Counted from the first letter of the stretch, positions 28,638 through 38,130 are shown. The stretch is DNA of 64,000 bases from JAJXWB01 sp046349085 (GCA_046349085.1 JAXMDA010000008.1:1-64000), one strand, 5' to 3'. Notes: generated from the letters alone by a model not told the origin. Translations and numbers: made by a program.

Positions 28638-29645
28638 ATGTCCGCACCCGAAGCCGTTCCGACCTCCCTCGACGAAGCCGTGGCGCAGCAGGCCGAGCGC
28701 GCGCTCGACAGGCTCGCCGCCGCCCGGGCCGGCGTGGAGGCGGTGATCTTCGGCCAGGGGCCGGTGGTGGAGGAGGCGCTGGCGACCCTGCTCTCCGGCG
28801 GCCACGGCCTGCTCGTCGGCGTGCCGGGGCTCGCCAAGACGAAGCTGGTCGAGACCCTGTCCATCGTACTCGGCCTCGACAGCCAGCGCATCCAGTTCAC
28901 GCCGGATCTCATGCCCTCCGACATTCTGGGCTCCGAGGTTCTCGACGAGACGCCCGACCACAAGCGCGCCTTCCGCTTCCTGCAGGGGCCGATCTTCACG
29001 CAGCTCCTGATGGCCGACGAGATCAACCGCGCGAGCCCACGCACTCAGTCGGCCCTGCTGCAGGCGATGCAGGAGCATCACGTGACGGTGGCCGGCCAGC
29101 GCTACGACCTGCCGCGGCCCTTCCACGTGCTGGCGACGCAGAACCCGCTGGAGCAGGAAGGCACCTATCCGCTGCCCGAGGCGCAGCTCGACCGCTTTCT
29201 CATGCAGATCGACGTCGGCTATCCCGACCGCGACGCCGAGCGGCGCATCCTGCTCGACACGACGGGCGACACGCAGTCGAAACCGAAACAGGCGATGAGC
29301 GTCGAGGATCTCGCGCAGGCGCAGCGCCTCGTGCGCCGGCTGCCGGTCGGGGAGACCGTGCTCGACGCCATTCTCGATCTGGTGCGCGCGGCGCGTCCGG
29401 GCGAAGGCGACCCGGCCATCGTGCGCCATGTCGCCTGGGGGCCGGGCCCGCGCGCCGCGCAGGCGCTGATGCTGGCGACGCGCGCGCGCGCGCTGCTCGA
29501 CGGGCGGCTCGCCCCCTCCATCGCCGACGTGATCGCGCTCGCCGAGCCCGTGCTCAAACATCGCATGGCGCTGACCTTCGCCGCGCGCGCCGACGGCGAG
29601 ACCATACCGGGGCTGGTGAAGAAACTGACCGCGCGGTTTTCCTGA
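28638..29645 (+). CDS. MoxR family AAA+ ATPase
   Basis: A 335-residue ATPase thought to work as a chaperone for assembly of VWA-domain partners. Walker A is GVPGLAKT (about 61-68), Walker B is LLMADEIN, sensor 1 sits in FHVLATQNPLEQEGTYPLPEAQLDRF, and the lid follows. This LATQNPxExEGTYPLPEAQ block is the MoxR signature. It is the first gene of a four-gene operon, overlapping DUF58 by 1 base. Co-occurrence of MoxR, DUF58 and VWA proteins is the standard context, linked in other bacteria to stress tolerance, envelope integrity or metal insertion. Confidence 0.95.
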   Translation: MSAPEAVPTSLDEAVAQQAERALDRLAAARAGVEAVIFGQGPVVEEALATLLSGGHGLLVGVPGLAKTKLVETLSIVLGLDSQRIQFTPDLMPSDILGSEVLDETPDHKRAFRFLQGPIFTQLLMADEINRASPRTQSALLQAMQEHHVTVAGQRYDLPRPFHVLATQNPLEQEGTYPLPEAQLDRFLMQIDVGYPDRDAERRILLDTTGDTQSKPKQAMSVEDLAQAQRLVRRLPVGETVLDAILDLVRAARPGEGDPAIVRHVAWGPGPRAAQALMLATRARALLDGRLAPSIADVIALAEPVLKHRMALTFAARADGETIPGLVKKLTARFS

Positions 29646-30574
29646 TGGTCGACACGCGCCTCATCGACGCGACGCAAGCTGCGCATCAGCCGCGCTGCCG
29701 GCAGGTCGCGCTCGATCTGGCGCGACGCCTGCCGGCCGCGCTGGTGGCGGCGAAGGAAATCGCCGCCTCGCTGATGCACGGCGTGCACGGGCGCCGGCGC
29801 GCGGGCGTCGGCGAGACCTTCTGGCAGTTCCGGCCCTTCACGTCGGGCGAGGCGGCGCAGAATATCGACTGGCGCCGCTCGGCGCGCGACGACCGGCTTT
29901 ACGTGCGCGAGCGCGAATGGGAAGCCGCGCATACGCTGTGGCTGTGGATGGACCTGTCGCCCTCCATGGGCTTCGTCTCCGATCTCGCGCGCGAGCCGAA
30001 GGTGGATCGCGCCCTCTCTCTCGGTCTTGCGGCCGCCGACCTGCTGGTGCGCGGCGGCGAGCGCGTCGGGCTTCTCGGGCTTTCCCGCGCCTTCGCCACG
30101 CGCGACATCGTGGACCGGCTCGGCGAGGTGCTGGCGGTGGAGGCGACCCGCGACATCGAGCGCGCCGAACTGCCGCCCGCCGTCGCGCTCGGTCCGCGCA
30201 CGCGCGCGATCCTGATCGGCGATTTCCTGATCGACCCGAACCTCTTCGCCGAACGGCTCTCGACCATTTCGGCGCGCGGGGCGAGCGGGCACATAGTGAT
30301 GATCGCCGATCCCGTCGAAGAAACATTTCCCTTCGCGGGCCACGTGGAGCTGATCGATTCGGATTCGCCGGCGACGCTGCGGCTCGGACGGGCGGAAAGC
30401 TGGCGCGCCGATTACGAAGCGCGTCTTGCGCGCCATCGCGGCGCAATCTTCGACATTGCGCGCGCCCATAATTTCTCCGTGCTCGTGCATCGCACCGACC
30501 GGCCGGCCTCCGAAGCGCTGATCGCTCTTCGCGCACGTCTCGAGGAAGGCGGCGCGCAGGGATTGCGCGCATGA
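29645..30574 (+). CDS. DUF58 domain protein (MoxR partner)
   Basis: A 309-residue protein with no signal peptide. The DUF58 core includes the signature PFTSGEAAQNIDWRRSARDDRLYVRE (basic pair RR near residue 80), followed by a VWA-like fold in which LWLWMDLSPSMGF provides a MIDAS-like D-x-S-x-S. It overlaps moxR by 1 base at the start and the next gene by 4 bases at the end, so translation is coupled. The MIDAS suggests metal-dependent ligand binding. Partner or client is unknown. Confidence 0.92.
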   Translation: MVDTRLIDATQAAHQPRCRQVALDLARRLPAALVAAKEIAASLMHGVHGRRRAGVGETFWQFRPFTSGEAAQNIDWRRSARDDRLYVREREWEAAHTLWLWMDLSPSMGFVSDLAREPKVDRALSLGLAAADLLVRGGERVGLLGLSRAFATRDIVDRLGEVLAVEATRDIERAELPPAVALGPRTRAILIGDFLIDPNLFAERLSTISARGASGHIVMIADPVEETFPFAGHVELIDSDSPATLRLGRAESWRADYEARLARHRGAIFDIARAHNFSVLVHRTDRPASEALIALRARLEEGGAQGLRA

Positions 30575-33411
30575 TGGGCGGCCTGTTCTCCCTGCCCCTC
30601 GCCTTCAGCGCGCCGCTCGCGCTGCTCGGCCTGCTCAGCCTGCCGGTGATCTGGCTGCTCATTCGCGTCACGCCGCCGCGCCCGCGCCGCCTGCCGTTCC
30701 CGCCGCTGAAGATCATTCTCGACAGCCAGCCCAAGGACGAGACGCCGGCGCGCACGCCGTGGTGGCTGCTGCTGTTGCGGCTCGCGGTCGCCGCGCTCGC
30801 GTGCATCGCCTTCGCCGGTCCGATCTGGAATCCGCCGGCCGCCTCCACCGGCGGCGCCGGACCGCTGCTGATCGTGCTGGACGACGGTTGGGCGGCGGCG
30901 CCGACATGGGAGGCGCGCAGGACGTTCGCCATCGCCGCGGCGGAATCGGCCAGCCGTCGCAGCGCGCCGGTCGCGATCGTCGCCGTGTCCGACGGGCAGC
31001 GCGAAATTGCGCCCACCGACGGCGCGCGCGCCATCGAAATATTGCGCGCGAAGCAGCCGCAGCCGATCGAGCCGCCGCGCGCAACGGCGTTGCAGGCGAT
31101 TGAAGCGTTTGCGGCGCGCAACAAGGACGCGAAGCTCCTCTGGCTCGCCGACGGGCTGGAGCAGGGCGGGGCGCGCGCCTTCGCCGAGAAGTTGTCGTCG
31201 CTGTTTGGATCGTCGCTGGAGATCGCCACGGACGCGCATCGCGCGCGCGCGCTCGCCGGACCGCGCAACGAGGCGCAGGGACTGATCGTGCGCGTGCTGC
31301 GCGCGGGGGCCGGCGCGCCGGACGGAACGGTGCGCGCGCTCGATCTCAAGGGGCTGACGCTCGCCGAAGCGCCGTTCTTTTTCGGCGGAAGCGACGAGGC
31401 GGCGGCGAAGATCACGCTGCCGGTCGAGTTGCGCAACGAGGTCGCGCGGCTCGAGATCGCCGGCGAGCGTTCGGCGGGCGCGGTTTCGCTGCTGGACGAG
31501 CGCTGGAAGCGGCGGCGCGTCGGCGTGGTCAGCGGCGCGAGCGCCGACGTCGCGCAGCCGCTGCTTGCGCCGAACTACTACATTGCGCGCGCGCTCGGGC
31601 CTTTCGCCGACATCCGGCAGGCGCGCCCCGGCGCGACCGATCCGATCGGCGCGCTGCTCGACGACGGCGTCGACATGCTCGTCGTCTCGGACATGGCGAT
31701 CGCGCCGGGCGAGACGCATGACAAGCTCGCGAAGTTCATCGAGAACGGCGGCGCGCTCGTGCGCTTCGCCGGCACGCGGCTTGCCGGCGCCAACGACGAC
31801 CTGACGCCGGTGCGCCTGCGGCGCACGGGACGCGTGCTCGGCGGCGCGCTGTCGTGGGAGACGCCGAAGAAACTCGCCGCCTTCGACGAGAAAAGCCCGT
31901 TCTTCGGCCTGCGCATCCCCGAGGACGTGACCGTGTCGCGCCAGGTTCTGGCCGAGCCCGAACCCGGCCTGCCTGCGCGCACCTGGGCGCAGCTCGCCGA
32001 CCAGACGCCGCTTGTGACCGCCGAAAAGCGCGGCAAGGGCCTGCTCGTGCTGTTCCACATCACCGCCGACACGACGTGGTCGAACCTGCCGATTTCCGGC
32101 CTCTTCCCGGAAATGCTGCGCAAGGTGGCGACGCTCGCAGGCTCGACGGCCAGTGTCGCGCCGGCGGAGCAGGATGTCGCGAACGACGAGCAGCCGCAGA
32201 AGGTCGAGACGCTCGCGCCGTCGCGCACGCTCGACGGCTTCGGCGCCTTCACGACGCCGCCTGCGACGGCGCGCGCGATCGCCGCCGATTTCCATGGCCC
32301 CGCCACTGTCGACAATCCGCCGGGCTTCTACGGGCCCGCCGATTCGTCCGTCGCCGTGAATGCGCTCGAGGCGGAAGCAACGCTCGTCGCCGCCGATCTC
32401 TCCGGCGTCGCGGCGCGGCGCGTGGAAATCGAACAGGCGCAGGCCATCGACCTGCGCGCGCCGCTGATGGCTGCGGCCTTCCTGCTCCTGCTCGCCGATG
32501 CGCTGGCCTCGCTGTGGCTTTCGGGCGGGCTGCCGCGGCCGACTTCGCGCCGCGCGACCACCGCGCTGCTGCTTCTCGGCCTGGTCGCGACCGCGACGAT
32601 CGACGGCGCGCCGCGCATCGTCGCGTCCGCGCAGGCGCAGCAGAAGACCCAACCCAAGGCGGCGACCAGGCGCGACATCGACGCGGCGCTTTCGACGCGG
32701 CTCGCTTATGTCGTGACCGGCGATGCGCGCGTCGACGAAACAAGCCGGGCCGGCCTCGCATCGCTGACGCAGGCGTTGTCGCAGCGCACGGCGCTGTCGC
32801 CGGGCGAGCCGGTCGGCGTCGATCCGGCGCGCGACGAGCTCGCCTTCTACCCGCTGATCTACTGGCCGATCGTTGCGACGCGGCCGCAGCCGGCCGCGCT
32901 CGTCACACAGAAGATCGCCGCCTACATGAAGCAGGGCGGCACCGTCGTGTTCGACACGCGCGACGCGCTGAATGCGCGCGCCGGCGCGACGACGCCCGAG
33001 GGCGACTGGCTGCGCAAGATGCTCGAGGGCGTGGACGTGCCGGAGCTCGAACTCACGCCGCGCGACCACGTCGTCACGAAGACGTTTTATCTCATCGACA
33101 ATTTCGTCGGGCGCACGGCCAACGGCCAGACATGGATCGAGGCCTTGCCGCCCGAGCCGGCCGACGGCGAGGCCCGTCCCGCGCGTTCGGGCGACAGCGT
33201 CTCGCCGATCGTCATCGTCTCAAACGATCTGGCGGCGGGCTGGGCGGGCGATCGCTACGGCGAGCCGCTCTATCCGCTCATTCCCGGCGGCGCGCGCCAG
33301 CGCGAACTGGCGCTGCGCGGGGGCGTCAATCTCGTGATGTACACGCTGACCGGCAATTACAAGGCCGATCAGGTGCACGTGCGCGACCTGTTGAACCGGC
33401 TGGGGCATTGA
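30571..33411 (+). CDS. BatA-like membrane protein with C-terminal DUF4159 domain
   Basis: A 946-residue membrane protein. The N-terminus matches the aerotolerance BatA anchor (SAPLALLGLLSLPVIWLLIRVTPP, then FPPLKIILD) with a second helix at about 64-84 (LLLLRLAVAALACIAFAGP). A VWA-like part with LLIVLDDGWAA and a large periplasmic region with a glutamine-amidotransferase-like fold follow. Another helix pair lies near 630-650. DUF4159 (about 695-946) has AFYPLIYWPI and KQGGTVVFDTRD. It overlaps DUF58 by 4 bases and is followed by a repeat-filled 178-base gap and then a second VWA-type gene. It probably works with MoxR in the envelope. Confidence 0.9.
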   Translation: MMGGLFSLPLAFSAPLALLGLLSLPVIWLLIRVTPPRPRRLPFPPLKIILDSQPKDETPARTPWWLLLLRLAVAALACIAFAGPIWNPPAASTGGAGPLLIVLDDGWAAAPTWEARRTFAIAAAESASRRSAPVAIVAVSDGQREIAPTDGARAIEILRAKQPQPIEPPRATALQAIEAFAARNKDAKLLWLADGLEQGGARAFAEKLSSLFGSSLEIATDAHRARALAGPRNEAQGLIVRVLRAGAGAPDGTVRALDLKGLTLAEAPFFFGGSDEAAAKITLPVELRNEVARLEIAGERSAGAVSLLDERWKRRRVGVVSGASADVAQPLLAPNYYIARALGPFADIRQARPGATDPIGALLDDGVDMLVVSDMAIAPGETHDKLAKFIENGGALVRFAGTRLAGANDDLTPVRLRRTGRVLGGALSWETPKKLAAFDEKSPFFGLRIPEDVTVSRQVLAEPEPGLPARTWAQLADQTPLVTAEKRGKGLLVLFHITADTTWSNLPISGLFPEMLRKVATLAGSTASVAPAEQDVANDEQPQKVETLAPSRTLDGFGAFTTPPATARAIAADFHGPATVDNPPGFYGPADSSVAVNALEAEATLVAADLSGVAARRVEIEQAQAIDLRAPLMAAAFLLLLADALASLWLSGGLPRPTSRRATTALLLLGLVATATIDGAPRIVASAQAQQKTQPKAATRRDIDAALSTRLAYVVTGDARVDETSRAGLASLTQALSQRTALSPGEPVGVDPARDELAFYPLIYWPIVATRPQPAALVTQKIAAYMKQGGTVVFDTRDALNARAGATTPEGDWLRKMLEGVDVPELELTPRDHVVTKTFYLIDNFVGRTANGQTWIEALPPEPADGEARPARSGDSVSPIVIVSNDLAAGWAGDRYGEPLYPLIPGGARQRELALRGGVNLVMYTLTGNYKADQVHVRDLLNRLGH

Positions 33412-33440
33412 TGGCGCAGGTTTCGTTGTCGCGGCGCTCG

Positions 33441-33573
33441 CCCCCTCCCCAACCCTCCCCCGCTTCGCGGGAGAGGGAGCATATTCGACGCTTCACGCTA
33501 GTTGCCGATCGCCAATGCTCGCCGTCCCCTCTCCCGCGAAGCGGGGGAGGGCAAGGGAGGGGGCCGCGCCGCA
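33441..33573. repeat. Large inverted repeat inside the MoxR operon
   Basis: Left arm 33441-33478 (ccccctcccc...cccccgcttcgcgggagaggg) and right arm 33526-33573 (ccctctcccgcgaagcgggggaggg...) are inverted copies separated by about 47 bases. Each arm also folds on itself around cgcttcgcg or cgcgaagcg. It fills most of the 178-base gap between two operon genes and is a dispersed element of the type common in Hyphomicrobiales. Confidence 0.85.
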
Positions 33574-33589
33574 GCCCTGATCTCTCCGC

Positions 33590-35683
33590 ATGAGCGCCTA
33601 TTCCCTCGCCTTCACGCCGCTGATCGCGCCCTGGATGCTGATCGCCTTTGCGGTCTGCGGCGCGCTGGTCGTGGCGCTCGCGATCCACGCGCGCCGCCCC
33701 GGCGCCTGGCTGCGGGCGCTCGGCCTCGCCCTCATGCTGCTCGCGCTCGGCGATCCGTCCTTCGTGCGCGAGGACCGCGAGCCGCTGAAGGATACGGTCG
33801 CGCTGATCCTCGACAAGAGCGGCAGCCAGTCGATCGCCGAGCGCCCGAAGCAAATCGACGCCGCGCGCGCCGAACTCGAAAAGCGTTTCAATGCGCTCGG
33901 CAATGTCGATCTGCGCATCATCGAAAGCGGGCGGAGCGAACCGGAAGCCGACGGCACCAGGCTCTTCTCGGCGTTGAATGCAGGCCTCGCGGACGTGCCT
34001 GCCGAACGCCTCGGCGCGGTCGTCATGGTGACGGACGGCGTCGTGCACGACATTCCCGAAAGCGCGCAGAAGCTCGGATTCAAGGCGCCGCTGCACGTTC
34101 TCGTCACGGGACATGAGGGCGAGCGCGACCGGCGCATCGAACTCGTGGAGGCGCCGCGCTTCGGCATCGTCGGCAAGACGCTGACCATCGAGGCGCGCGT
34201 GATCGACGCCGGCGGCGGCCGCGCGCCGGTGCTGCTGCGCGTGCGGCGCGACGGCGCGGAGGTCGCGCGCGTGCGCGGCGTTCCCGGCGAGGCGCTGCAA
34301 ATCCCCGTCGTCGTCGAGCACGGCGGGCCGAACGTCGTCGAACTCGAAGTCGAGGAAGTTCCCGGGGAACTCACCGCCATCAACAACAAGGCGGTCGTGA
34401 CCGTCGACGGCGTGCGCGACAAGCTGAAGGTGCTGCTCGTCTCCGGCGAGCCGCACAACGGCGAGCGCATGTGGCGCAATCTTCTGCGCTCGGACGCCAA
34501 CGTCGAACTCGTGCATTTCACCATCCTGCGCCCGCCGGAAAAGCAGGACGGCACGCCGATCAACGAACTGTCGCTCATCGCCTTTCCAACGGCCGATCTC
34601 TTCGGGCGCAGGATCAAGGACTTCGATCTCATCATCTTCGACCGCTACTCGAACCAGAGCGTCCTGCCGTCGATCTATCTCGACAATATCGTGCGCTACG
34701 TGAACGAGGGGGGCGCGATGATGATCGCCGCCGGCCCGGACTTCGCGACATCCGAGGGCATCTTCTTCTCGCCGCTGGGGCGCATCGCGCCGGCCAAACC
34801 TACCGGCGATCTTCTCGAGCGCGCTTTTCGCGCGCGGGTCTCGGAGGCTGGAAAGAAACATCCGGTCACACGCGGCCTGCCGGGCGCGGACGCCGAGCCG
34901 CCGCGCTGGAGCGACTGGTTCCGGCAGGTGAACGTCACGGCGACGCGCGGACAGAGCGTGCTGACCGGCGCCGAGGATCGGCCGTTGCTCGTGCTGTCGC
35001 GCGAGGGCAAGGGCCGCGTCGCGCAATTGCTCACGGACCAGATGTGGTTGTGGGCGCGCGGCTACGAGGGCGGCGGCCCCTATCTCGAAATCCTGCGGCG
35101 CCTCGCGCACTGGCTGATGAAGGAGCCGGATCTCGAAGAAGAGACGCTGCGCGCCAGCGCGCACGGCAAGCAGTTGCGGATCGAGCGCCAGACGCTGAAG
35201 GACAGGATCGAGCCCGTGACCATCGTCGCGCCCTCGGGAGCGAAGGAGCAGGTTACGCTGGCGCCCGTCGAGCCAGGTCTTGCGCGCGCGACCTACGATG
35301 CGCGCGAACTCGGCCTGCACAGGCTGACCGAAGGCGATCTCACCGCGCTGGTCAATGTCGGCCCCGCCAATCCGCGCGAATTCCTGGACGTGATCTCGAC
35401 GACGGATCGGCTGCGCGAGATCGCGCAGGCGAGCGGCGGCACGATCCGGCGGATCGCCGCCAACGACGGTCGCGACGCTGCGGGCGCGCTCGCTCTGCCG
35501 CGCGTCGCCTCCGTCGGGCCGGGCTCGACGGCGGGCGGCGCCGACTGGATCGGCGTGCGCCGCACGGAATCGCATGTCGTGCGCGGCCTCGGCGTCGCGC
35601 CGCTGGCGCTGGGGCTCGGCGGTCTCGCCGTGCTGCTGGCGGCGTTCGTCGCGGCGTGGCTGGCGGAAGGGCGGCGCGCGTGA
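33590..35683 (+). CDS. VWA-like/glutamine-amidotransferase-like membrane protein of the MoxR operon
   Basis: A 697-residue membrane protein. Two N-terminal helices (PWMLIAFAVCGALVVALAI and LRALGLALMLLALGDPSF) are followed by a VWA-like domain with MIDAS DKSGS (in VALILDKSGSQSI). A beta-rich middle part and a class I amidotransferase-like fold (about 275-440: KLKVLLVSGEPHNGERMWRN, IIFDRYSNQSVLPSIYLDNI, GGAMMIAAGPDF) come next. A C-terminal helix (VAPLALGLGGLAVLLAAFVAAWLA) ends the protein. No catalytic Cys of true amidotransferases is evident. It is the last member of the moxR-DUF58-DUF4159 operon and the fourth is normally of this type in Hyphomicrobiales. Confidence 0.87.
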   Translation: MSAYSLAFTPLIAPWMLIAFAVCGALVVALAIHARRPGAWLRALGLALMLLALGDPSFVREDREPLKDTVALILDKSGSQSIAERPKQIDAARAELEKRFNALGNVDLRIIESGRSEPEADGTRLFSALNAGLADVPAERLGAVVMVTDGVVHDIPESAQKLGFKAPLHVLVTGHEGERDRRIELVEAPRFGIVGKTLTIEARVIDAGGGRAPVLLRVRRDGAEVARVRGVPGEALQIPVVVEHGGPNVVELEVEEVPGELTAINNKAVVTVDGVRDKLKVLLVSGEPHNGERMWRNLLRSDANVELVHFTILRPPEKQDGTPINELSLIAFPTADLFGRRIKDFDLIIFDRYSNQSVLPSIYLDNIVRYVNEGGAMMIAAGPDFATSEGIFFSPLGRIAPAKPTGDLLERAFRARVSEAGKKHPVTRGLPGADAEPPRWSDWFRQVNVTATRGQSVLTGAEDRPLLVLSREGKGRVAQLLTDQMWLWARGYEGGGPYLEILRRLAHWLMKEPDLEEETLRASAHGKQLRIERQTLKDRIEPVTIVAPSGAKEQVTLAPVEPGLARATYDARELGLHRLTEGDLTALVNVGPANPREFLDVISTTDRLREIAQASGGTIRRIAANDGRDAAGALALPRVASVGPGSTAGGADWIGVRRTESHVVRGLGVAPLALGLGGLAVLLAAFVAAWLAEGRRA

Positions 35684-35698
35684 CCGCCGCTTCGCCCG

Positions 35699-36028
35699 TC
35701 AGCGCGTGAACAGAATTGTCAGCAGGACCGAGGAATCTTCGACGCCCCTGACGGAATGCTCGACGCCGCCGTCGAGATAGAGCCATTGTCCGGCTGCAAG
35801 ATCGATCGTCGAGCCGGCCACGCCGAGCTGCACGCGTCCTTCCAGGCAGTGAAGCGTGATTTTCCCTGCGACGCGGTGAGGCGCGATCTCCTTCCCGGCT
35901 TGCACGACGAGCCGGATGGCCTCGAAATCATCCGACTTCACGATTGCGGTCGTGCGTGCGCTCTTCAATTCGGCGCCCATCGGCTGCAGGTCGACGACTT
36001 CGCCCGGGTCGGCATGATGCGTGGCCAT
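35699..36028 (-). CDS. Small cupin domain protein
   Basis: A 109-residue single-domain cupin. Beta-barrel motif 1 is partly preserved in LVVQAGKEIAPHRVAGKITLHCLEGRVQL (a His and a Glu spaced as metal ligands), and motif 2 is GQWLYLDGGVEHSVRGVEDS with His91 or thereabouts. Metal binding is likely but the set of ligands is reduced. It is convergent with the MoxR operon (15 bases) and divergent from, and slightly overlapping the leader of, the CBS protein gene. Such proteins often act in sugar or phenolic metabolism or as sensors; the substrate is unknown. Confidence 0.83.
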   Translation of the reverse strand: MATHHADPGEVVDLQPMGAELKSARTTAIVKSDDFEAIRLVVQAGKEIAPHRVAGKITLHCLEGRVQLGVAGSTIDLAAGQWLYLDGGVEHSVRGVEDSSVLLTILFTR

Positions 36029-36209
36029 TTCACTCTCCTCTCGCGTCTTCCCCGAGCGCGTATCGAGCGGCGCGGCTCCAAATCGATCTGCAGCGCCCTA
36101 TATCCGGCGTGCGCACGAAGATAGGAACCGCGCGGGCGGGATCAACGCCTGTACGATTGCGGCGTCTGTCTCGCTTCGTTCGCGGAAGGTTGGCGAAGGA
36201 GCTGGCGCA

Positions 36210-36650
36210 GTGCTGGTGGAAAGGCTGTTACCTGCCGCCCGGGAGCGTCTCGTCACGATCGGAACCGCGGCGCCTCTCATTGACGCGGCAAGGCTGCTGC
36301 GGGCCGGCACCGATATTGTCGTCGTGTGCGACCCCGGCAGCGCAATCGCGGGGGTCGTCACGAAGACGGATGTCGTGAGCCAGATCAGCCGGTGTCAGGG
36401 CGCCGGTTGCATCGCGCCCGCATCGGCGGCGATGACCACGGACGTCGTTTCGTGCGGTTCCGGCGACTGGCTGAAAGACGTATGGGAGACGATGAAGCCG
36501 CGGCGATTGAAGAACATTCCCGTCGTGGATTCGAAAAATCGCCCCGTCGGCGTTCTGATTGCGCGCGATATCCTGGAGTTTCTTCTGCGCGACGCGGAAA
36601 GCGAGGAAGCGTTGCTGCGCGATTATGTGATGGGCGTCGGCTATCGCTGA
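36210..36650 (+). CDS. CBS domain pair protein
   Basis: A 146-residue cytosolic protein made of two CBS motifs: residues about 10-60 (APLIDAARLLRAGTDIVVVC, then AIAGVVTKTDVVSQI) and about 75-130 (MTTDVVSCGSGDWLKDVWET, then LKNIPVVDSKNRPVGVLIARDIL). Such pairs bind AMP, ATP or other nucleotides and regulate partners. I chose the GTG at 36210, preceded by AAGGA at 9 bases; a longer frame from 36021 overlaps the cupin gene and has no homologous look. It converges on pyruvate kinase. Confidence 0.85.
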   Translation: MLVERLLPAARERLVTIGTAAPLIDAARLLRAGTDIVVVCDPGSAIAGVVTKTDVVSQISRCQGAGCIAPASAAMTTDVVSCGSGDWLKDVWETMKPRRLKNIPVVDSKNRPVGVLIARDILEFLLRDAESEEALLRDYVMGVGYR

Positions 36651-36667
36651 CCGGTCTTTCCTCGCGG

Positions 36668-36691
36668 CGCGCGAGCCCGAAGGCTCGCGTC
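36668..36691. terminator. GC hairpin between convergent CBS and pyruvate kinase genes
   Basis: A perfect 8-base-pair stem, cgcgagcc (36670-36677) with ggctcgcg (36682-36689), and a CGAA tetraloop. There is no clear T run on either side, so it may be a bidirectional transcript end or an mRNA-stabilising hairpin, not a classical terminator. Confidence 0.45.
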
Positions 36692-36702
36692 CGTCCTGTC
36701 GT

Positions 36703-38130
36703 TCAGCGGTCCGACCCGCAGAAGGCGATGCGGATCATGTTGGTCGCGCCGGGCGTCCCGAAGGGCACGCCGGCGATGATGACCACGCGGTCGCCCTCGT
36801 CGGAGAAGCCTTCGCGATTGGAGAGCTTGCAGGCGCGGCGCGCCATGTCGTCGATGTCGCTGGCGTCCTTGGTGACGACGGCGTGCACGCCCCACACGAG
36901 CGCCAGGCGCCGCGCCGTGTCGCGGTTGGGCGTCAGCGCCAGAATGGGCGGCTGCGGCCGTTCGCGCGCGATGCGGAAAGCGGTCGAGCCGGATGAGGTC
37001 CAGGCGCAGACCGCTTTCAGATCGAGCGTCTCGGCCATGTCGCGCGCAGCGACCGCAATGGCGTCGGCGCCGCCAGGATCGGGCGCGGCGGCGCGCTGGC
37101 CGGAAATGACGGCGCGATAGACGGAGTCCGTTTCCACCTCCTCGGCGATGCGGTTCATGGTGGCGACCGCGTCCACCGGATATTGGCCGGCCGCGCTTTC
37201 GGCCGAGAGCATGACCGCGTCGGCGCCCTCGAAGACGGCGGTGGCGACGTCGGAGACTTCGGCGCGCGTCGGCACCGGCGAGGTAATCATGCTTTCCAGC
37301 ATCTGCGTGGCCACGACCACCGGCTTGCCGGCGCGGCGCGTCATGCGCGTGATGCGCTTCTGCAGGCCCGGCACTTTCTCCAGCGGCATTTCCACGCCGA
37401 GATCGCCGCGCGCCACCATCAGCGCGTCGGACAGGTCGATGATCTCGTCGAGGCGCGAGATCGCCTGAGGCTTCTCGATCTTGGCCATGACCAGCGCGCG
37501 GCCGCGCGCGATCTTCTTCACCTCGGCCACGTCTTCCGGGCGCTGCACGAAGGAGATCGCCACCCAGTCGACGCCGGCGTTGAGGCCGGCCTCGAGATCG
37601 GACCGGTCCTTCGGCGTCATGGCGGAAACCGGGATTTCCGTGTTCGGCAGGCTCACGCCCTTGCGATTGGAAATCTTGCCTGCGACGTCGACGATCGCAT
37701 GGGCGTGGCGCGGCGAGGATTCGACGACATGCAGGCGCACCTTGCCGTCGTCGATCAGCACGACGTGGCCGGGCTCGAGCGCGCTCAGGATTTCGGGATG
37801 CGGCAATTGCACGCGATGCACGTCGCCGGGCGCCGGATCGTCGTCGAGCGTGAATTCCGCGCCCTTGGTCAGCATCACCGCGCCTTCGGCGAAGGCGCCG
37901 ATGCGCAGCTTCGGTCCCTGCAGGTCGACGAGAATGCCGATGGGGCGGCCGCTTTCCTTCTCGATCTCGCGGATCATGGCGATGCGCTCGCGCATTCCGT
38001 CGTGATCGGCATGGCTCATGTTGATGCGGAAGAGATCGGCGCCGGCGTCGTGCAGCGCGGCGATCGTCGTCTTGTCAGCGGAGGCCGGCCCCAGCGTCGC
38101 CAGGATTTTGCAACGGCGCAATCGTCTCAT
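36703..38130 (-). CDS. pyk: Pyruvate kinase
   Basis: Makes ATP and pyruvate from phosphoenolpyruvate in glycolysis. The 475-residue enzyme starts MRRLRRCKILATLGPASADK and has DLFRINMSHADHDGM (substrate and K+ loop), IEKPQAISRLDEIIDLSDALMVARGDLGVEM with the catalytic region, TQMLESMITSPVPTRAEVSDVATAV and the C-terminal regulatory domain. Length and all motifs match type II bacterial pyruvate kinases. It is monocistronic and followed by a GC hairpin. Confidence 0.97.
   Translation of the reverse strand: MRRLRRCKILATLGPASADKTTIAALHDAGADLFRINMSHADHDGMRERIAMIREIEKESGRPIGILVDLQGPKLRIGAFAEGAVMLTKGAEFTLDDDPAPGDVHRVQLPHPEILSALEPGHVVLIDDGKVRLHVVESSPRHAHAIVDVAGKISNRKGVSLPNTEIPVSAMTPKDRSDLEAGLNAGVDWVAISFVQRPEDVAEVKKIARGRALVMAKIEKPQAISRLDEIIDLSDALMVARGDLGVEMPLEKVPGLQKRITRMTRRAGKPVVVATQMLESMITSPVPTRAEVSDVATAVFEGADAVMLSAESAAGQYPVDAVATMNRIAEEVETDSVYRAVISGQRAAAPDPGGADAIAVAARDMAETLDLKAVCAWTSSGSTAFRIARERPQPPILALTPNRDTARRLALVWGVHAVVTKDASDIDDMARRACKLSNREGFSDEGDRVVIIAGVPFGTPGATNMIRIAFCGSDR

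Noticed and set aside
30412..33069. Long minus-strand open frame opposite the BatA/DUF4159 gene, and similar ones opposite the liv genes (58457-60574)
   Set aside because: Same reason: composition-driven antisense frames, while the plus strand carries recognisable proteins with coupled starts.
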